Shown here one piece after another: positions 6,510 to 14,635 of a DNA stretch of 45,350 bases. The notes under the pieces are model-generated. The model was not told the origin of the DNA. It did no database searches and saw only the letters and a list, made by a program, of their open reading frames with translations. The stretch lies in the NCBI GenBank assembly GCA_018383375.1, contig JAHAWW010000040.1, positions 1 through 45,350 of the forward strand. The letters are read 5' to 3'. Origin of the DNA: Prevotellamassilia sp. Its GTDB lineage: Bacteria; Bacteroidota; Bacteroidia; Bacteroidales; Bacteroidaceae. Both the position numbers and the translations under genes were made by a program. Every line of letters begins with the position of its first letter. The first letter of the stretch is position 1.

Positions 6510-7610
6510 TCATCGCTGCCAGACTTCAAGATAACGTTTGGCCACCTTGTGCATTTCGTGATGGCGCAAGATATATTCGCGGCTTTCGGCGGCAAGACTT
6601 GGAATGCGGTCGCGATGACGCACGAGACGACACAGGGCTTCAAAGACACTGCGCTCATTGGGCTGCACGTTGATGATGGGCCTCAGTTCCGTCTCATGAA
6701 GCACGGCATAGTTTTCCGGTTCGCCTCCGCCCACGACGACCATGCCACGCGACATAGCCTCGAGCGCATTCATAGCCGGTGTATAAGAATAGAGCTGGTC
6801 AAGGATGACGTCGCTCTCACCCAGTAGCCGGCGGTATTCGGCAAAAGGCACAGACTCCACTTTGACCATCTCACATTCGTCTGGAAAGAGCGCCACCACC
6901 TTTTCAAGCGCACGCAACATCACGTCGGTGCCTTTATAGACCGAGCGTCCACGCTGTATGCCGATGAAAAAGCGAAGTTTGTCGTGAGGCCGACCGTTGT
7001 TGGGCTCCGGCCGTGCCACTTCAGTGTCTATGGGAAAGGGAATGAACGTCTCTTTGTGGGCGAACTCAGCGGCATAGGCGGCGTGGTATTCATAAAGTCC
7101 GGAAATGATGCCGTCACAGTCGTTGGCGATGTAACGATTGATTTCGCCTTTAGGGCCTTCGAGCCAATCGCGCCGCCAGATGTCGAGTTCGGGAGAGTCT
7201 TTCGGCACAAGCGCCGTGTGGAAGTCGCTGTAACGGAACACATCGGGCGCAAGCGCTGCCTTGGCATAATAATAGTCCATGCCGAAAGCGCAAAGATAAA
7301 TGCGCTTGTTGTAGCGACGGAGGTAGTCGTAATAAGGTTTGATGCGCTCGCCGCGAAGAGGAAGAAAGACGGGGTTGATGCACTGCACCACGTCGTAGTC
7401 TCTGAAAGTCTTGAAGACCGTGCGTAATCTGTTCCAATAGCGAATTTTTGAGACGAATCCACCCATGCGTCGCGACAGGTCAATGTCTCGCGGATAGTTT
7501 TTCCATCCGTCGCCGTCGGAGGCGAGCGTCACCTGATGTCCCAGATGTCGCAGAGCCCCGGCCAGTGTGGCGTGGACGTTGCTATAGTCTCCGAGCAGCA
7601 ATATCTTCAT
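6510..7610 (-). CDS. Glycosyltransferase (GT-B fold, GT4-like)
   Basis: This 366-aa cytosolic protein has the two-domain layout of family-1/4 glycosyltransferases. The N-terminal Rossmann part opens MKILLLGDYSNVHATLAGAL with a sugar-acceptor type loop. The C-terminal donor half contains GIQRGRSVYKGTDVMLRALE and the acidic region SYTPAMNALEAMSRGMVVVGG, where the usual E-x7-E element is found. The acceptor cannot be predicted. Its ATG overlaps the stop of the upstream CGCAxxGCC gene by four bases (ATGA), a sign of translational coupling. No other polysaccharide gene is adjacent. Confidence 0.85.
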   Translation of the reverse strand: MKILLLGDYSNVHATLAGALRHLGHQVTLASDGDGWKNYPRDIDLSRRMGGFVSKIRYWNRLRTVFKTFRDYDVVQCINPVFLPLRGERIKPYYDYLRRYNKRIYLCAFGMDYYYAKAALAPDVFRYSDFHTALVPKDSPELDIWRRDWLEGPKGEINRYIANDCDGIISGLYEYHAAYAAEFAHKETFIPFPIDTEVARPEPNNGRPHDKLRFFIGIQRGRSVYKGTDVMLRALEKVVALFPDECEMVKVESVPFAEYRRLLGESDVILDQLYSYTPAMNALEAMSRGMVVVGGGEPENYAVLHETELRPIINVQPNERSVFEALCRLVRHRDRIPSLAAESREYILRHHEMHKVAKRYLEVWQR

Positions 7611-8089
7611 GCCTCAGTCTCAGACTTTTTTCTCTCAGTTAGAAATTCAGCAAAGAGCGTTGCAGCCGTGCGCACCATCTCTGTGCAGGGTCGTTTGGCA
7701 TAATAGGCCGGTGTACGCGCCTCGGCTTGTGGCGAGGCATCGGTCTGTTCTTTTTTTGTCAAGCCAAGGAGCTCGCCGCAGATGAGCGAACCATTCTCAG
7801 CCTTGAAACGTGCGGCGAGTTGTTGCACGGCGGCATAGTTGGCCGATTTGCCTTCGCGGTCGGCCGGATCCGTCGAACCGGTCTCAAGGCCGGTGAGCAG
7901 GAACATACCGCAGGCAGCTCCACACGTTTGGCGCATACGGCCAATACCTCCACCAAACGATGCCGACATCTTGAGCGCCTGGTCGGTGGTGAAGTCATAG
8001 AGGTCAGCAAAAGCAGCCACTACCGACTGCGAACAATTATAGCCGGAACGAAAAAGTTCCACGGCCTTCGCTATTCTGTCTTCGTACAT
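7607..8089 (-). CDS. C_GCAxxG_C_C family redox-type protein
   Basis: The 160-aa protein has the spaced cysteine signature that names the family: YNCSQSV near residue 21, then GGGIGRMRQTCGAACG near 60, later LICGEL and RPCTEMV. The conserved cysteines probably bind a metal or form redox disulfides, and no function is established for the family. I chose the ATG at 8089 (MYEDRIAKA), where family members begin. A longer in-frame start at 8155 would run through the promoter region of the divergent lipoprotein gene. It is first in the minus operon and coupled to the glycosyltransferase. Confidence 0.85.
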   Translation of the reverse strand: MYEDRIAKAVELFRSGYNCSQSVVAAFADLYDFTTDQALKMSASFGGGIGRMRQTCGAACGMFLLTGLETGSTDPADREGKSANYAAVQQLAARFKAENGSLICGELLGLTKKEQTDASPQAEARTPAYYAKRPCTEMVRTAATLFAEFLTERKKSETEA

Positions 8090-8100
8090 AAGTGGTTTGT

Positions 8101-8133
8101 TTTGGTGTGATGGCGTGTATTTGTTTAACTTTG
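8101..8133 (+). promoter_or_regulatory. Promoter for the lipoprotein gene at 8157
   Basis: TTTG (8101-8104), 21 nt, TAACTTTG (8126-8133) fit the Bacteroidetes form and lie 23 bp before the start codon. The box falls in the short gap between divergent genes, which argues against the longer start for the minus-strand neighbour. Confidence 0.65.
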
Positions 8134-8156
8134 CAAGCAACAAACAATGCCCCATA

Positions 8157-8561
8157 ATGATGAAACGCTACATTTCCATCTCTTTGTCTTTAGCCCTCGG
8201 CCTTATGGCTGTTGGGGGCTGCACAGACAGTTTCGACGACCGAATGGTCCATGAAGCCCAATCTTTCACGAAACAGCATTGTCCCAAGCGTCTCGACAAC
8301 GTCACCACGCTCGACAGCGCCACTTACGACGTAACGAGCCGCACCTATGCGCGCTGGTTTTCACTTTCGCCCGAGGCTGCGGCTGCCACACGGGGGCATG
8401 AGGTGAGTGTGCGCCAAGGACTGGTGAGCGAGCTGCTCAGTGACGTGACGCTGAGCGAATGCAAAGCAGAGAAGATTGCATTTCGTTATGTCTACCACAG
8501 TGCCGATACGAAGGAGGTCGTGATTGACCTCACCATCACGTCGGCCGACTATGGACAATAA
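8157..8561 (+). CDS. Hypothetical lipoprotein
   Basis: This 134-aa protein begins MMKRYISISLSLALGLMAVG with lipobox AVGGC (Cys22), so it should be a lipid-anchored envelope protein. The mature part is polar with no recognised domain, and it ends VVIDLTITSADYGQ, which looks like a final beta strand. Two adjacent ATGs (8157 and 8160) are both usable. It is monocistronic, with its own promoter and the terminator 8585-8630. Function unknown. Confidence 0.8.
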   Translation: MMKRYISISLSLALGLMAVGGCTDSFDDRMVHEAQSFTKQHCPKRLDNVTTLDSATYDVTSRTYARWFSLSPEAAAATRGHEVSVRQGLVSELLSDVTLSECKAEKIAFRYVYHSADTKEVVIDLTITSADYGQ

Positions 8562-8584
8562 ACGAGAGGAGGAGAGAATATGAT

Positions 8585-8630
8585 AAAGCACCCCACCCTG
8601 CCATAATAGTAACGGGTGGGAGTGCTTTTT
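8585..8630 (+). terminator. Rho-independent terminator after the lipoprotein gene
   Basis: AAAGCACCCCACCC (8585-8598) pairs with GGGTGGGAGTGCTTTTT (8614-8630), leaving one bulge. The A-rich left arm also lets it serve the convergent yebC transcript. Confidence 0.88.
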
Positions 8631-8694
8631 ATTGTATGAGAGATATGCTTTGACGCGACAATAAGAAGTCTTGATTGTCCGCGCCGCGCCGGTG

Positions 8695-9423
8695 TCACTC
8701 TGCCGGCTTCATATTGGTGTAGACCGTCTGCACATCGTCAAACTCTTCGAGTCGCTCCACCATCTTGTCGATGCTTTCACGCTCCTCGTCGGTCACGTCT
8801 TTAAGGTCGTTGGGGATATAGGTAAACTCGGCACCAATCACTTCAAAACCATTCTCTTCGAGGTGTTTCTGAATTTGGCCGAAACATTTCGGGTCGCCAT
8901 AAATCGTGATGCTACCTTCCTCTTCGTCTTCGTCAAACTCGTCTTCCACACCATAGTCGATGAGGTCGAGGATGAGTTCGTCCATATCAATGCCGTCTTT
9001 TTTCTTGAAAGAAAACACGCTTTTATGGTCGAAGAGATAAGCCAGCGACCCCATTGTGCCGAGGTTGCCGTTGAACTTGTTGAACACTGAGCGCACGTCG
9101 CCCACCGTACGTGTTGGATTGTCGGTGAGGGTGTCGACGAATACAGCCACGCCGTGGGGGCCATAGCCCTCATAGGTCATTGTTTTGTATTCGCTCTGGT
9201 CTTTACCCATAGCGTTTTTGATGGCACGCTCAATGTTGTCTTTGGGCATATTCTCGCGCTTGGCCGTAGCGATGATGGCACGCAGCGTGGGGTTGTTTTC
9301 GGGTTCCGGACCGCCGGCCTTTACGGCCACGGCAATTTGTTTGCCAATTTTAGTGAATGTGCGGGCCATGTGACCCCATCTTTTCATTTTGGCTGCTTTG
9401 CGATATTCAAAAGCTCTTCCCAT
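8695..9423 (-). CDS. yebC: YebC/PmpR (TACO1) family protein
   Basis: The 242-aa protein is full length for the family. It shows the conserved N terminus MGRAFEYRKAAKMKRW, ARTFTKIGKQI, NMPKDNIERAI, YEGYGPHGVAV and GSLAYLF. The family was long described as DNA-binding regulators, and recent work links members to relief of ribosome stalling, so a translation role is possible. It lies 42 bp downstream of pheT on the same strand and is probably co-transcribed with it. Confidence 0.95.
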   Translation of the reverse strand: MGRAFEYRKAAKMKRWGHMARTFTKIGKQIAVAVKAGGPEPENNPTLRAIIATAKRENMPKDNIERAIKNAMGKDQSEYKTMTYEGYGPHGVAVFVDTLTDNPTRTVGDVRSVFNKFNGNLGTMGSLAYLFDHKSVFSFKKKDGIDMDELILDLIDYGVEDEFDEDEEEGSITIYGDPKCFGQIQKHLEENGFEVIGAEFTYIPNDLKDVTDEERESIDKMVERLEEFDDVQTVYTNMKPAE

Positions 9424-9465
9424 TGTTGATATTGTAAGTGGTTGTTTGTGATATGCAGGAATGTG

Positions 9466-11925
9466 TTATCTCAGTTTTGCGCCAAGCCCCTTTTCGAGCG
9501 CAGCCGTGATTTTCTTCATCACAGCCTCTGTTTGCTTGTCGTTCATGGTCTTGGTCTCGTCTTGCAACATAAAGTTGACGGCATAACTCTTTTTGCCCGG
9601 TTCGAGGTTTTTGCCCTCATAGACGTCAAAGAGTTTCACCGTTTTGAGCAATTTGCCACCTGCCGTGCGGCTGATGCGCTCAATGTCGGCAAAGGCCACA
9701 CCTTTGTCCACAAGCAGTGCCAAGTCTCGGCTCACGGCAGGATATTTGGGCAGTTCGCTGAACGAAACCGTGTTTTTGCGCACACGCTTCATCAAGCGGC
9801 TCCAAGCGAAGTCGGCATAAAAGACTTCGGCCGAGAGTTCGGGCATCAGTGCTCTGCGCAGAATGCCGTATTCCACGAGTGTCCGGCCACTGCGGTCTTT
9901 CACGGCCAGTGAACGGCTGAATATGTCGTTCTCGCCCTCAGCCTCGACCAGTTCTCCGGGTTTCAGTCCGAGTCGGCTCAAGATGGTTGCCACATAGCCT
10001 TTGATTTCGTATGCTGTGCTTTCTTCGTCGGCATGGGCCCAAGAGCCTTCCACACGGTGGCCCGTCAACCAGAGGCCGAGACGATATTCCTCGTGATAAG
10101 GAGCCAAAGGCCGGTCAGCTTGTCGGCGGTCAGCGTCGTAGGTGTAGCAGTTGCCCACTTCAAAGAGTTTCAGGTTGGCCTGCTTGCGGTTCACGTTGTG
10201 CAGGATGGTTTCCAGTCCGCCGAACACGAGGCTCTGGCGCATCACGCCCAAGTCAGAACTCAGCGGGTTGAGCACTTTCACGAGACGCTCTGCCGGATAA
10301 CTTTTCAAGTCCTTATAATAAGCCTCGCGGGTGAGCGAGTTGTTGAGAATTTCTCTAAATCCCATGCCCACGAGTTGCTCGGCAATAAGATTTTGCAGTT
10401 TGTATGAATGGTCTGCCTCGCCCTTGATGGTCAGGCTCGACTTCACGGCCGAGGGAATCTCGATGTTGTTATAGCCATAAATACGCAAGATGTCCTCGAC
10501 CACGTCACAAGGCCGCTGCACGTCAACCCTATAAGCCGGCACGCTCAGCGAGAGTCCTTCGGCGTCGTCGGCCGTGATGGTCATTTCGAGCGAAGAGACG
10601 ATGTCTTTGATTTCTTGGGCAGTGATGTCTTTGCCGATGAGTGCGCGGGCATAATCATAGTCCAAGCGCACGTCGAAGGCTTTGGTCAGGCCCGGCATCT
10701 CCACGTCTTTGATGTCCATGGCAATCTGTCCACCCGTAAGATCACGAACAAGGATGGCAGCCAGTTTGAGTGCATAAATTTGTCCGTCGGGGTCGATGCC
10801 TCGTTCAAAGCGGAAAGAAGCATCTGTGGCCAAACCGTGGCGTCGCGCACTCTTGCGTATCCAAGTGGGATGGAAATAAGCACTTTCGAGCAGTACGTCG
10901 GTAGTCGTTTCATACGTACCCGACCCTTTACCACCAAACACGCCGGCAATACACATTGGCTCTTCGGCATTACAGATGGCCAAGTCGCGCTCAGAGAGTT
11001 TATGTTCTACGCCATCGAGCGTGACAAAGGGCGTGCCTTCCGGCATCGTCTTGACCACGACCTTGCGGCCTTTAATCATATCCACGTCGAAGCAGTGCAG
11101 GGGTTGGCCGTAGGCCATCATCACGTAGTTCGTCACGTCAACCACATTGTTCACCGGTCTGAGGCCGATGGTCTCGAGTCTGGTCTTGAGCCATTCAGGA
11201 CTCTCGCCCACATGGCAGCCTTTGAGCGTCACGGCACAATATCTGGGACACGCCTCTGTCTGCTCCACCTCAATGTCGATGTCAAGGTCGTGAGAGTCAA
11301 CACTGAAAGTGCTCACGTCGTCGCGTTTGAGTTGAGCCGGGCGTCCATCGCGCAGCAGCCAAGCTTTGAGGTCGCGTGCCACGCCGTAGTGTGAGCAGGC
11401 ATCGGCTCTGTTGGGCGTGATGTCCACTTCGATGACATAGTCGCTCTCCACGTGATAATATTCGGCCGCGGCCATTCCCACGGGCGTGTCTTGTGGCAAC
11501 ACGATGATACCGTCATGGCTTGTGCCCACACCGATTTCATCTTCGGCACAAATCATACCGTGGCTCTCCACGCCTCTGAGTTTTGATTTTTTGATGACAA
11601 ATTCCTTGTCGCCGTCATAAAGCACGGTGCCGATAGTAGCCACCACCACTTTCTGCCCTTCGGCCACATTGGGCGCGCCGCAGACAATCTGTTTGGTTTC
11701 GCCCTCTCCGAGGTCGACTTGACACACGTGCATATGGTCGGAGTCGGGATGAGGCACACAAGACGTGACGAGTCCCACTTTGAGGCCTTTGAGGCCGCCT
11801 TTGATGGTTTCCACTTCTTCCACGCTGTCGGTTTCGAGTCCGATGGCCGTGAGAGCCTCAGCCGTCTGTTCGGGGGTGAGGTCGAAGTCGATGTAATGTT
11901 TGAGCCAGTTGTAAGAGATATTCAT
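9466..11925 (-). CDS. pheT: Phenylalanine--tRNA ligase beta subunit
   Basis: The product is 819 aa from MNISYNWLKHYIDFDL, the expected PheT start. Domains in order: an EMAP-type tRNA-binding OB fold near 40-155 (CQVDLGEGETKQIVCGAPNV), B3/B4 editing module near 200-400 (DITPNRADACSHYGVARDL), B5 near 400-480, the catalytic-like core, and the C-terminal ferredoxin-fold anticodon-binding domain (KYPAVSRDLALLVDKG to the end). It forms the alpha2-beta2 enzyme with PheS, which is not in this window. The frame is open for 50 more codons upstream (ATG at 12075), but that stretch is Gly/Pro-rich, unlike any PheT, and lies in the leader. yebC follows 42 bp downstream. Confidence 0.96.
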   Translation of the reverse strand: MNISYNWLKHYIDFDLTPEQTAEALTAIGLETDSVEEVETIKGGLKGLKVGLVTSCVPHPDSDHMHVCQVDLGEGETKQIVCGAPNVAEGQKVVVATIGTVLYDGDKEFVIKKSKLRGVESHGMICAEDEIGVGTSHDGIIVLPQDTPVGMAAAEYYHVESDYVIEVDITPNRADACSHYGVARDLKAWLLRDGRPAQLKRDDVSTFSVDSHDLDIDIEVEQTEACPRYCAVTLKGCHVGESPEWLKTRLETIGLRPVNNVVDVTNYVMMAYGQPLHCFDVDMIKGRKVVVKTMPEGTPFVTLDGVEHKLSERDLAICNAEEPMCIAGVFGGKGSGTYETTTDVLLESAYFHPTWIRKSARRHGLATDASFRFERGIDPDGQIYALKLAAILVRDLTGGQIAMDIKDVEMPGLTKAFDVRLDYDYARALIGKDITAQEIKDIVSSLEMTITADDAEGLSLSVPAYRVDVQRPCDVVEDILRIYGYNNIEIPSAVKSSLTIKGEADHSYKLQNLIAEQLVGMGFREILNNSLTREAYYKDLKSYPAERLVKVLNPLSSDLGVMRQSLVFGGLETILHNVNRKQANLKLFEVGNCYTYDADRRQADRPLAPYHEEYRLGLWLTGHRVEGSWAHADEESTAYEIKGYVATILSRLGLKPGELVEAEGENDIFSRSLAVKDRSGRTLVEYGILRRALMPELSAEVFYADFAWSRLMKRVRKNTVSFSELPKYPAVSRDLALLVDKGVAFADIERISRTAGGKLLKTVKLFDVYEGKNLEPGKKSYAVNFMLQDETKTMNDKQTEAVMKKITAALEKGLGAKLR

Positions 11926-12086
11926 TGTGTCGATGCAGTGTTTGCTTTCTTGTCCCGGCATCCCCTCCCGCCTCGGGCCGCCTGCGACCTCCCACACCTG
12001 TCTATACAGTATATATGTATAGGAGGGGGAGCCCTCGGCGACAGCCGTAATGGCGTCGGGGGAGCCGGCACACATTTTGTGCGCCG

Positions 12087-12094
12087 CAAATTTA
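12087..12094 (-). promoter_or_regulatory. -7 box for pheT
   Basis: TAAATTTG reads on the minus strand from 12094 to 12087. No good -33 TTTG lies 19-21 nt upstream. It would give a leader of about 150 nt that contains a near-palindrome CTATACA...TGTATAG-like element at 12002-12022 and several G-rich blocks. Confidence 0.5.
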
Positions 12095-12139
12095 CGTTTT
12101 TTTGTTGGTTTGAGGCATTTTTGAGGGAGATAAAAACAG

Positions 12140-12316
12140 CCGGACCGGCTGGGGACGTGAAGAAAAAAAGATGCGGGGCTGAAAAGCCGTCGATGCGGCG
12201 GCCGCCGGTGTCGTAGTATTCGGCATCGTCAGTGGCGACGGCTTCCAGTTGGTCGATGGCGGTCGTCGCCTCTTGTTCTTCTCAGAGACCGATGGTGAAG
12301 GGCCGGGAACCGGACT
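12140..12316 (-). pseudogene. Remnant of a secreted protein with a YYDxxGRR-type C-terminal tail
   Basis: The minus strand reads SGSRPFTIGL, an in-frame TGA (12284-12282), then EEQEATTAIDQLEAVATDD and AEYYDTGGRRIDGFSAP. This resembles the C-terminal tail of many Bacteroidales secreted proteins, where a short linker leads to a YYDLxGRR-xI element. There is no start codon, a stop splits it, and the sequence beyond the GRRID motif has lost the usual ending. Codon choice in the fragment matches local genes. I read it as decayed coding DNA, with moderate certainty. Confidence 0.42.
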
Positions 12317-12363
12317 ATATACGTATGCGAGACGGACAAAAAACGCCATTTTGGGCCGTTCCT

Positions 12364-12462
12364 TATACCCCCAAATTGTTGCCTTTTTCCCAATCACACA
12401 ATCACGGCCTTGTTAAGTATGCTGATTTTCAGCGAATAACGGTGATTGGAGCGTTCAGTCAC
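12364..12462 (-). repeat. Structured dispersed repeat, copy A
   Basis: The reverse complement of this segment matches 19917-20014 along about 98 bp with only a handful of differences. Shared features are GTGACTGAA, CCAATCACC, the small palindrome GCTGAAAATCAGC, AAGGCCGTGATTGTGTGATT and GGGAAAAAGGCAA, ending near a GGGTATA. CCAATCAC can pair with the later GTGATTGG. This copy also has an upstream arm: CGGTGATTGG (12440-12449) and CCAATCACCG (12464-12473) are perfect complements with a 14-nt loop. It lies just after the rpsA terminator. Confidence 0.85.
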
Positions 12463-12482
12463 GCCAATCACCGCAGGTGCAC

Positions 12483-12537
12483 AAAAAAGCCGGAGCTTCG
12501 CCCAGTCCCGAGGGGGATATGGACAGAAGCTCCGGCT
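12483..12537 (-). terminator. Rho-independent terminator of rpsA
   Basis: On the minus strand AGCCGGAGCTTC (12537-12526) pairs with GAAGCTCCGGCT, followed by six T (12488-12483). It starts 24 bp after the rpsA stop. Confidence 0.93.
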
Positions 12538-12560
12538 GGAGAGGTTATGCAGTGCAGGGA

Positions 12561-14348
12561 TTATTCGCCCTGCTCCATTTTGGCCTTGAGGGCTGCGAGG
12601 GCATCGTTGTCGCCGAGGCTGGTCGAAGCGGCCTGGTTTTGGATGGCCGGGGTGGCTTCGGTGTTGCGAGGAGCCTTGCGAACGGCTTTCTTCTCTGCAC
12701 GAGCCTCAGCACGTTGCGGATCTTCGAAGGTGCGGCTGTGTGAGAGGATGATGCGCTTGCTGTCTTTGTTGAACTCGATAACTTTGAAGCTGAGGGTTTC
12801 ACCCTGCTGAGCGCGGCTGCCATCTTCCTTAACGAGGTGTTTGGGAGTGGCGAAACCTTCAACGCCCTGCTCGAGCTGTACGACGGCGCCTTTGTCGAGG
12901 AGTTCGATGATGGTGCCTTCGTGTACGCTACCTTCGGTGAAGAGGGTTTCGAATACATCCCAGGGGTTCTCTTCGAGTTGCTTGTGACCGAGTGAGAGGC
13001 GACGGTTGTCTTTGTCGATTTCGAGAACGACTACCTCGATTTCGGCACCAATCTGAGTGAACTCTGAGGGGTGCTTGATTTTCTTGGTCCAAGAGAGGTC
13101 GGAGATGTGGATGAGACCGTCTACGCCTTCTTCAAGTTCAACGAATACACCGAAGTTGGTGAAATTGCGCACTTTGGCAGCGTGGCGTGAGCCAACGGGA
13201 TATTTCTCTTCGATGTCTTTCCAGGGGTCGTCTTTGAGTTGTTTGATGCCGAGCGACATCTTGCGGTCGGTGCGGTCGAGCGTCAGGATGACGGCTTCTA
13301 CCTCGTCGCCCACTTTGAGGAAGTCTTGGGCAGAACGGAGGTGTTGGCTCCAGCTCATTTCGCTCACGTGGATGAGGCCTTCAACGCCGGGAGCTACTTC
13401 AACGAATGCACCATAGTCGGCCATAACGACTACTTTGCCCTTCACTTTGTCGCCCACTTTGAGGTCGGGGTCGAGGGCATCCCAAGGATGGGGAGTGAGT
13501 TGTTTGAGACCGAGAGCAATGCGTTTTTTCTCTTCGTCGAAGTCGAGGATAACGACGTTGAGTTTTTGGTCGAGCTCAACGATTTCGTGCGGATCGCTCA
13601 CGCGGCCCCAGCTGAGGTCGGTGATGTGTACGAGACCGTCTACGCCGCCAAGGTCGATGAACACACCATAGGGGGTGATGTTTTTGACGGTGCCTTCGAG
13701 CACTTGACCTTTTTCGAGTTTAGAGATGATTTCTTGTTTCTGGGCTTCGAGTTCGGCCTCGATGAGGGCTTTGTGTGAAACAACGACGTTGCGGTATTCC
13801 TGGTTGATTTTGACAATCTGGAACTCCATGGTCTTGCCCACGAAGACGTCGTAGTCGCGGATGGGCTTAACGTCGATTTGTGAGCCGGGGAGGAAGGCTT
13901 CGATGCCGAACACGTCGACAATCATACCGCCCTTGGTGCGGCACTTGATGAAGCCCTTGACCACTTCTTTGGCCTCGAGAGCTTGGTTGACGCGCTCCCA
14001 TGAACGGCTGGCGCGTGCTTTTTTATGTGAAAGAACAAGTTTACCGCTCTTGTCTTCGAGATTTTCGACGTAAACTTCAACGACGTCGCCCACGGCGAGT
14101 TCGGGGTTGTAGCGGAATTCGCTGACGGGGATGATGGCGTCGCTCTTGTAGCCGATGTTGACGACTACTTCGCGCTTGTTGATGGCGATGACGTTACCGT
14201 CGATGACTTCGCCCATGTGGACGCTGCCGAGGGTTTGGCCGTAGGCTTCTTCGAGTTCGGTGTGGCTCTTTGAGGTCTCGGTGGCACCGTTTTCGAATGC
14301 ATTCCAGTCGAAGTCAGACAGGGGTGCAATGTTCTTAAAATTTTCCAT
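12561..14348 (-). CDS. rpsA: 30S ribosomal protein S1
   Basis: The 595-aa protein carries six S1 RNA-binding repeats. The clearest starts are GEVIDGNVIAINKREVVVNI near 46, GQVLEGTVKNITPYGVFIDL near 220, KVKGKVVVMADYGAFVEV near 305, HAAKVRNFTNFGVFVELEEG near 395 and HEGTIIELLDKGAVVQLEQG near 480. A low-complexity Ala/Glu-rich tail ends in AALKAKMEQGE. S1 delivers and unwinds mRNA at the 30S subunit. In Bacteroidetes, where Shine-Dalgarno use is weak, it is probably important for A-rich leaders. The gene is monocistronic with its own promoter (14513-14544) and terminator. Confidence 0.97.
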   Translation of the reverse strand: MENFKNIAPLSDFDWNAFENGATETSKSHTELEEAYGQTLGSVHMGEVIDGNVIAINKREVVVNIGYKSDAIIPVSEFRYNPELAVGDVVEVYVENLEDKSGKLVLSHKKARASRSWERVNQALEAKEVVKGFIKCRTKGGMIVDVFGIEAFLPGSQIDVKPIRDYDVFVGKTMEFQIVKINQEYRNVVVSHKALIEAELEAQKQEIISKLEKGQVLEGTVKNITPYGVFIDLGGVDGLVHITDLSWGRVSDPHEIVELDQKLNVVILDFDEEKKRIALGLKQLTPHPWDALDPDLKVGDKVKGKVVVMADYGAFVEVAPGVEGLIHVSEMSWSQHLRSAQDFLKVGDEVEAVILTLDRTDRKMSLGIKQLKDDPWKDIEEKYPVGSRHAAKVRNFTNFGVFVELEEGVDGLIHISDLSWTKKIKHPSEFTQIGAEIEVVVLEIDKDNRRLSLGHKQLEENPWDVFETLFTEGSVHEGTIIELLDKGAVVQLEQGVEGFATPKHLVKEDGSRAQQGETLSFKVIEFNKDSKRIILSHSRTFEDPQRAEARAEKKAVRKAPRNTEATPAIQNQAASTSLGDNDALAALKAKMEQGE

Positions 14349-14512
14349 TAGTGAATAAAATAGTTAATTGTTAAAGGGTTGATTGATTGTGATACGAATA
14401 AAAGTTTAAGAATTGAAGAGGCTGAAAGACTAAAGTCACGAGCGGCAATGCCAACTCGTTGTCTCTTTGTCTTTTTCGTCTCTTTGTCTTTCCTCTATCT
14501 TGTAAAACGGCG

Positions 14513-14544
14513 CGAAAATACGCATTTCTGTCGGAATGAACAAG
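14513..14544 (-). promoter_or_regulatory. Promoter for rpsA
   Basis: On the minus strand CTTG (14544-14541) is followed after 20 nt by TATTTTCG (14520-14513). The leader to the ATG is about 155 nt and contains the GACAAAGAGACGAA-type purine tract at 14494-14459. Confidence 0.5.
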
Positions 14545-14635
14545 TTTTTGCTTTTTTTCTTGCTGATATATCGATGAAAATCGGGGTTTTGCGTACCTTA
14601 GCCCACAAATCACATACACTTATCGTTTTTTTGAT

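Larger units (their letters stand above)
11926..12560. other. 635-bp region between rpsA and pheT
   Basis: No intact gene. On the minus strand in transcription order it holds the rpsA terminator (12537-12483), structured repeat copy A (12462-12364), a decayed fragment of a secreted protein (about 12316-12140), the pheT -7 box (12094-12087) and the pheT leader with a near-palindrome at 12022-12002. Confidence 0.7.

Noticed and set aside
10408..11394. 328-aa plus-strand frame inside pheT
   Set aside because: It lies antisense to well-conserved PheT domains and has no promoter or family resemblance.
12002..12022. Tyrosine-recombinase or att-like site suspected at the near-palindrome
   Set aside because: There is no integrase, no second copy and no tRNA next to it. 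A simple palindrome in a leader is enough to explain it.
11926..12075. 50-codon N-terminal extension of PheT
   Set aside because: PheT proteins begin at MNIS-like residues. The extension is Gly/Pro-rich and covers a palindrome and the probable mRNA leader.
12092..12397. 101-aa minus-strand frame between rpsA and pheT
   Set aside because: It crosses repeat copy A and a decayed fragment in a different frame from the recognisable YYD-GRR tail. Composition is Pro/Ser/Lys-rich and not protein-like.
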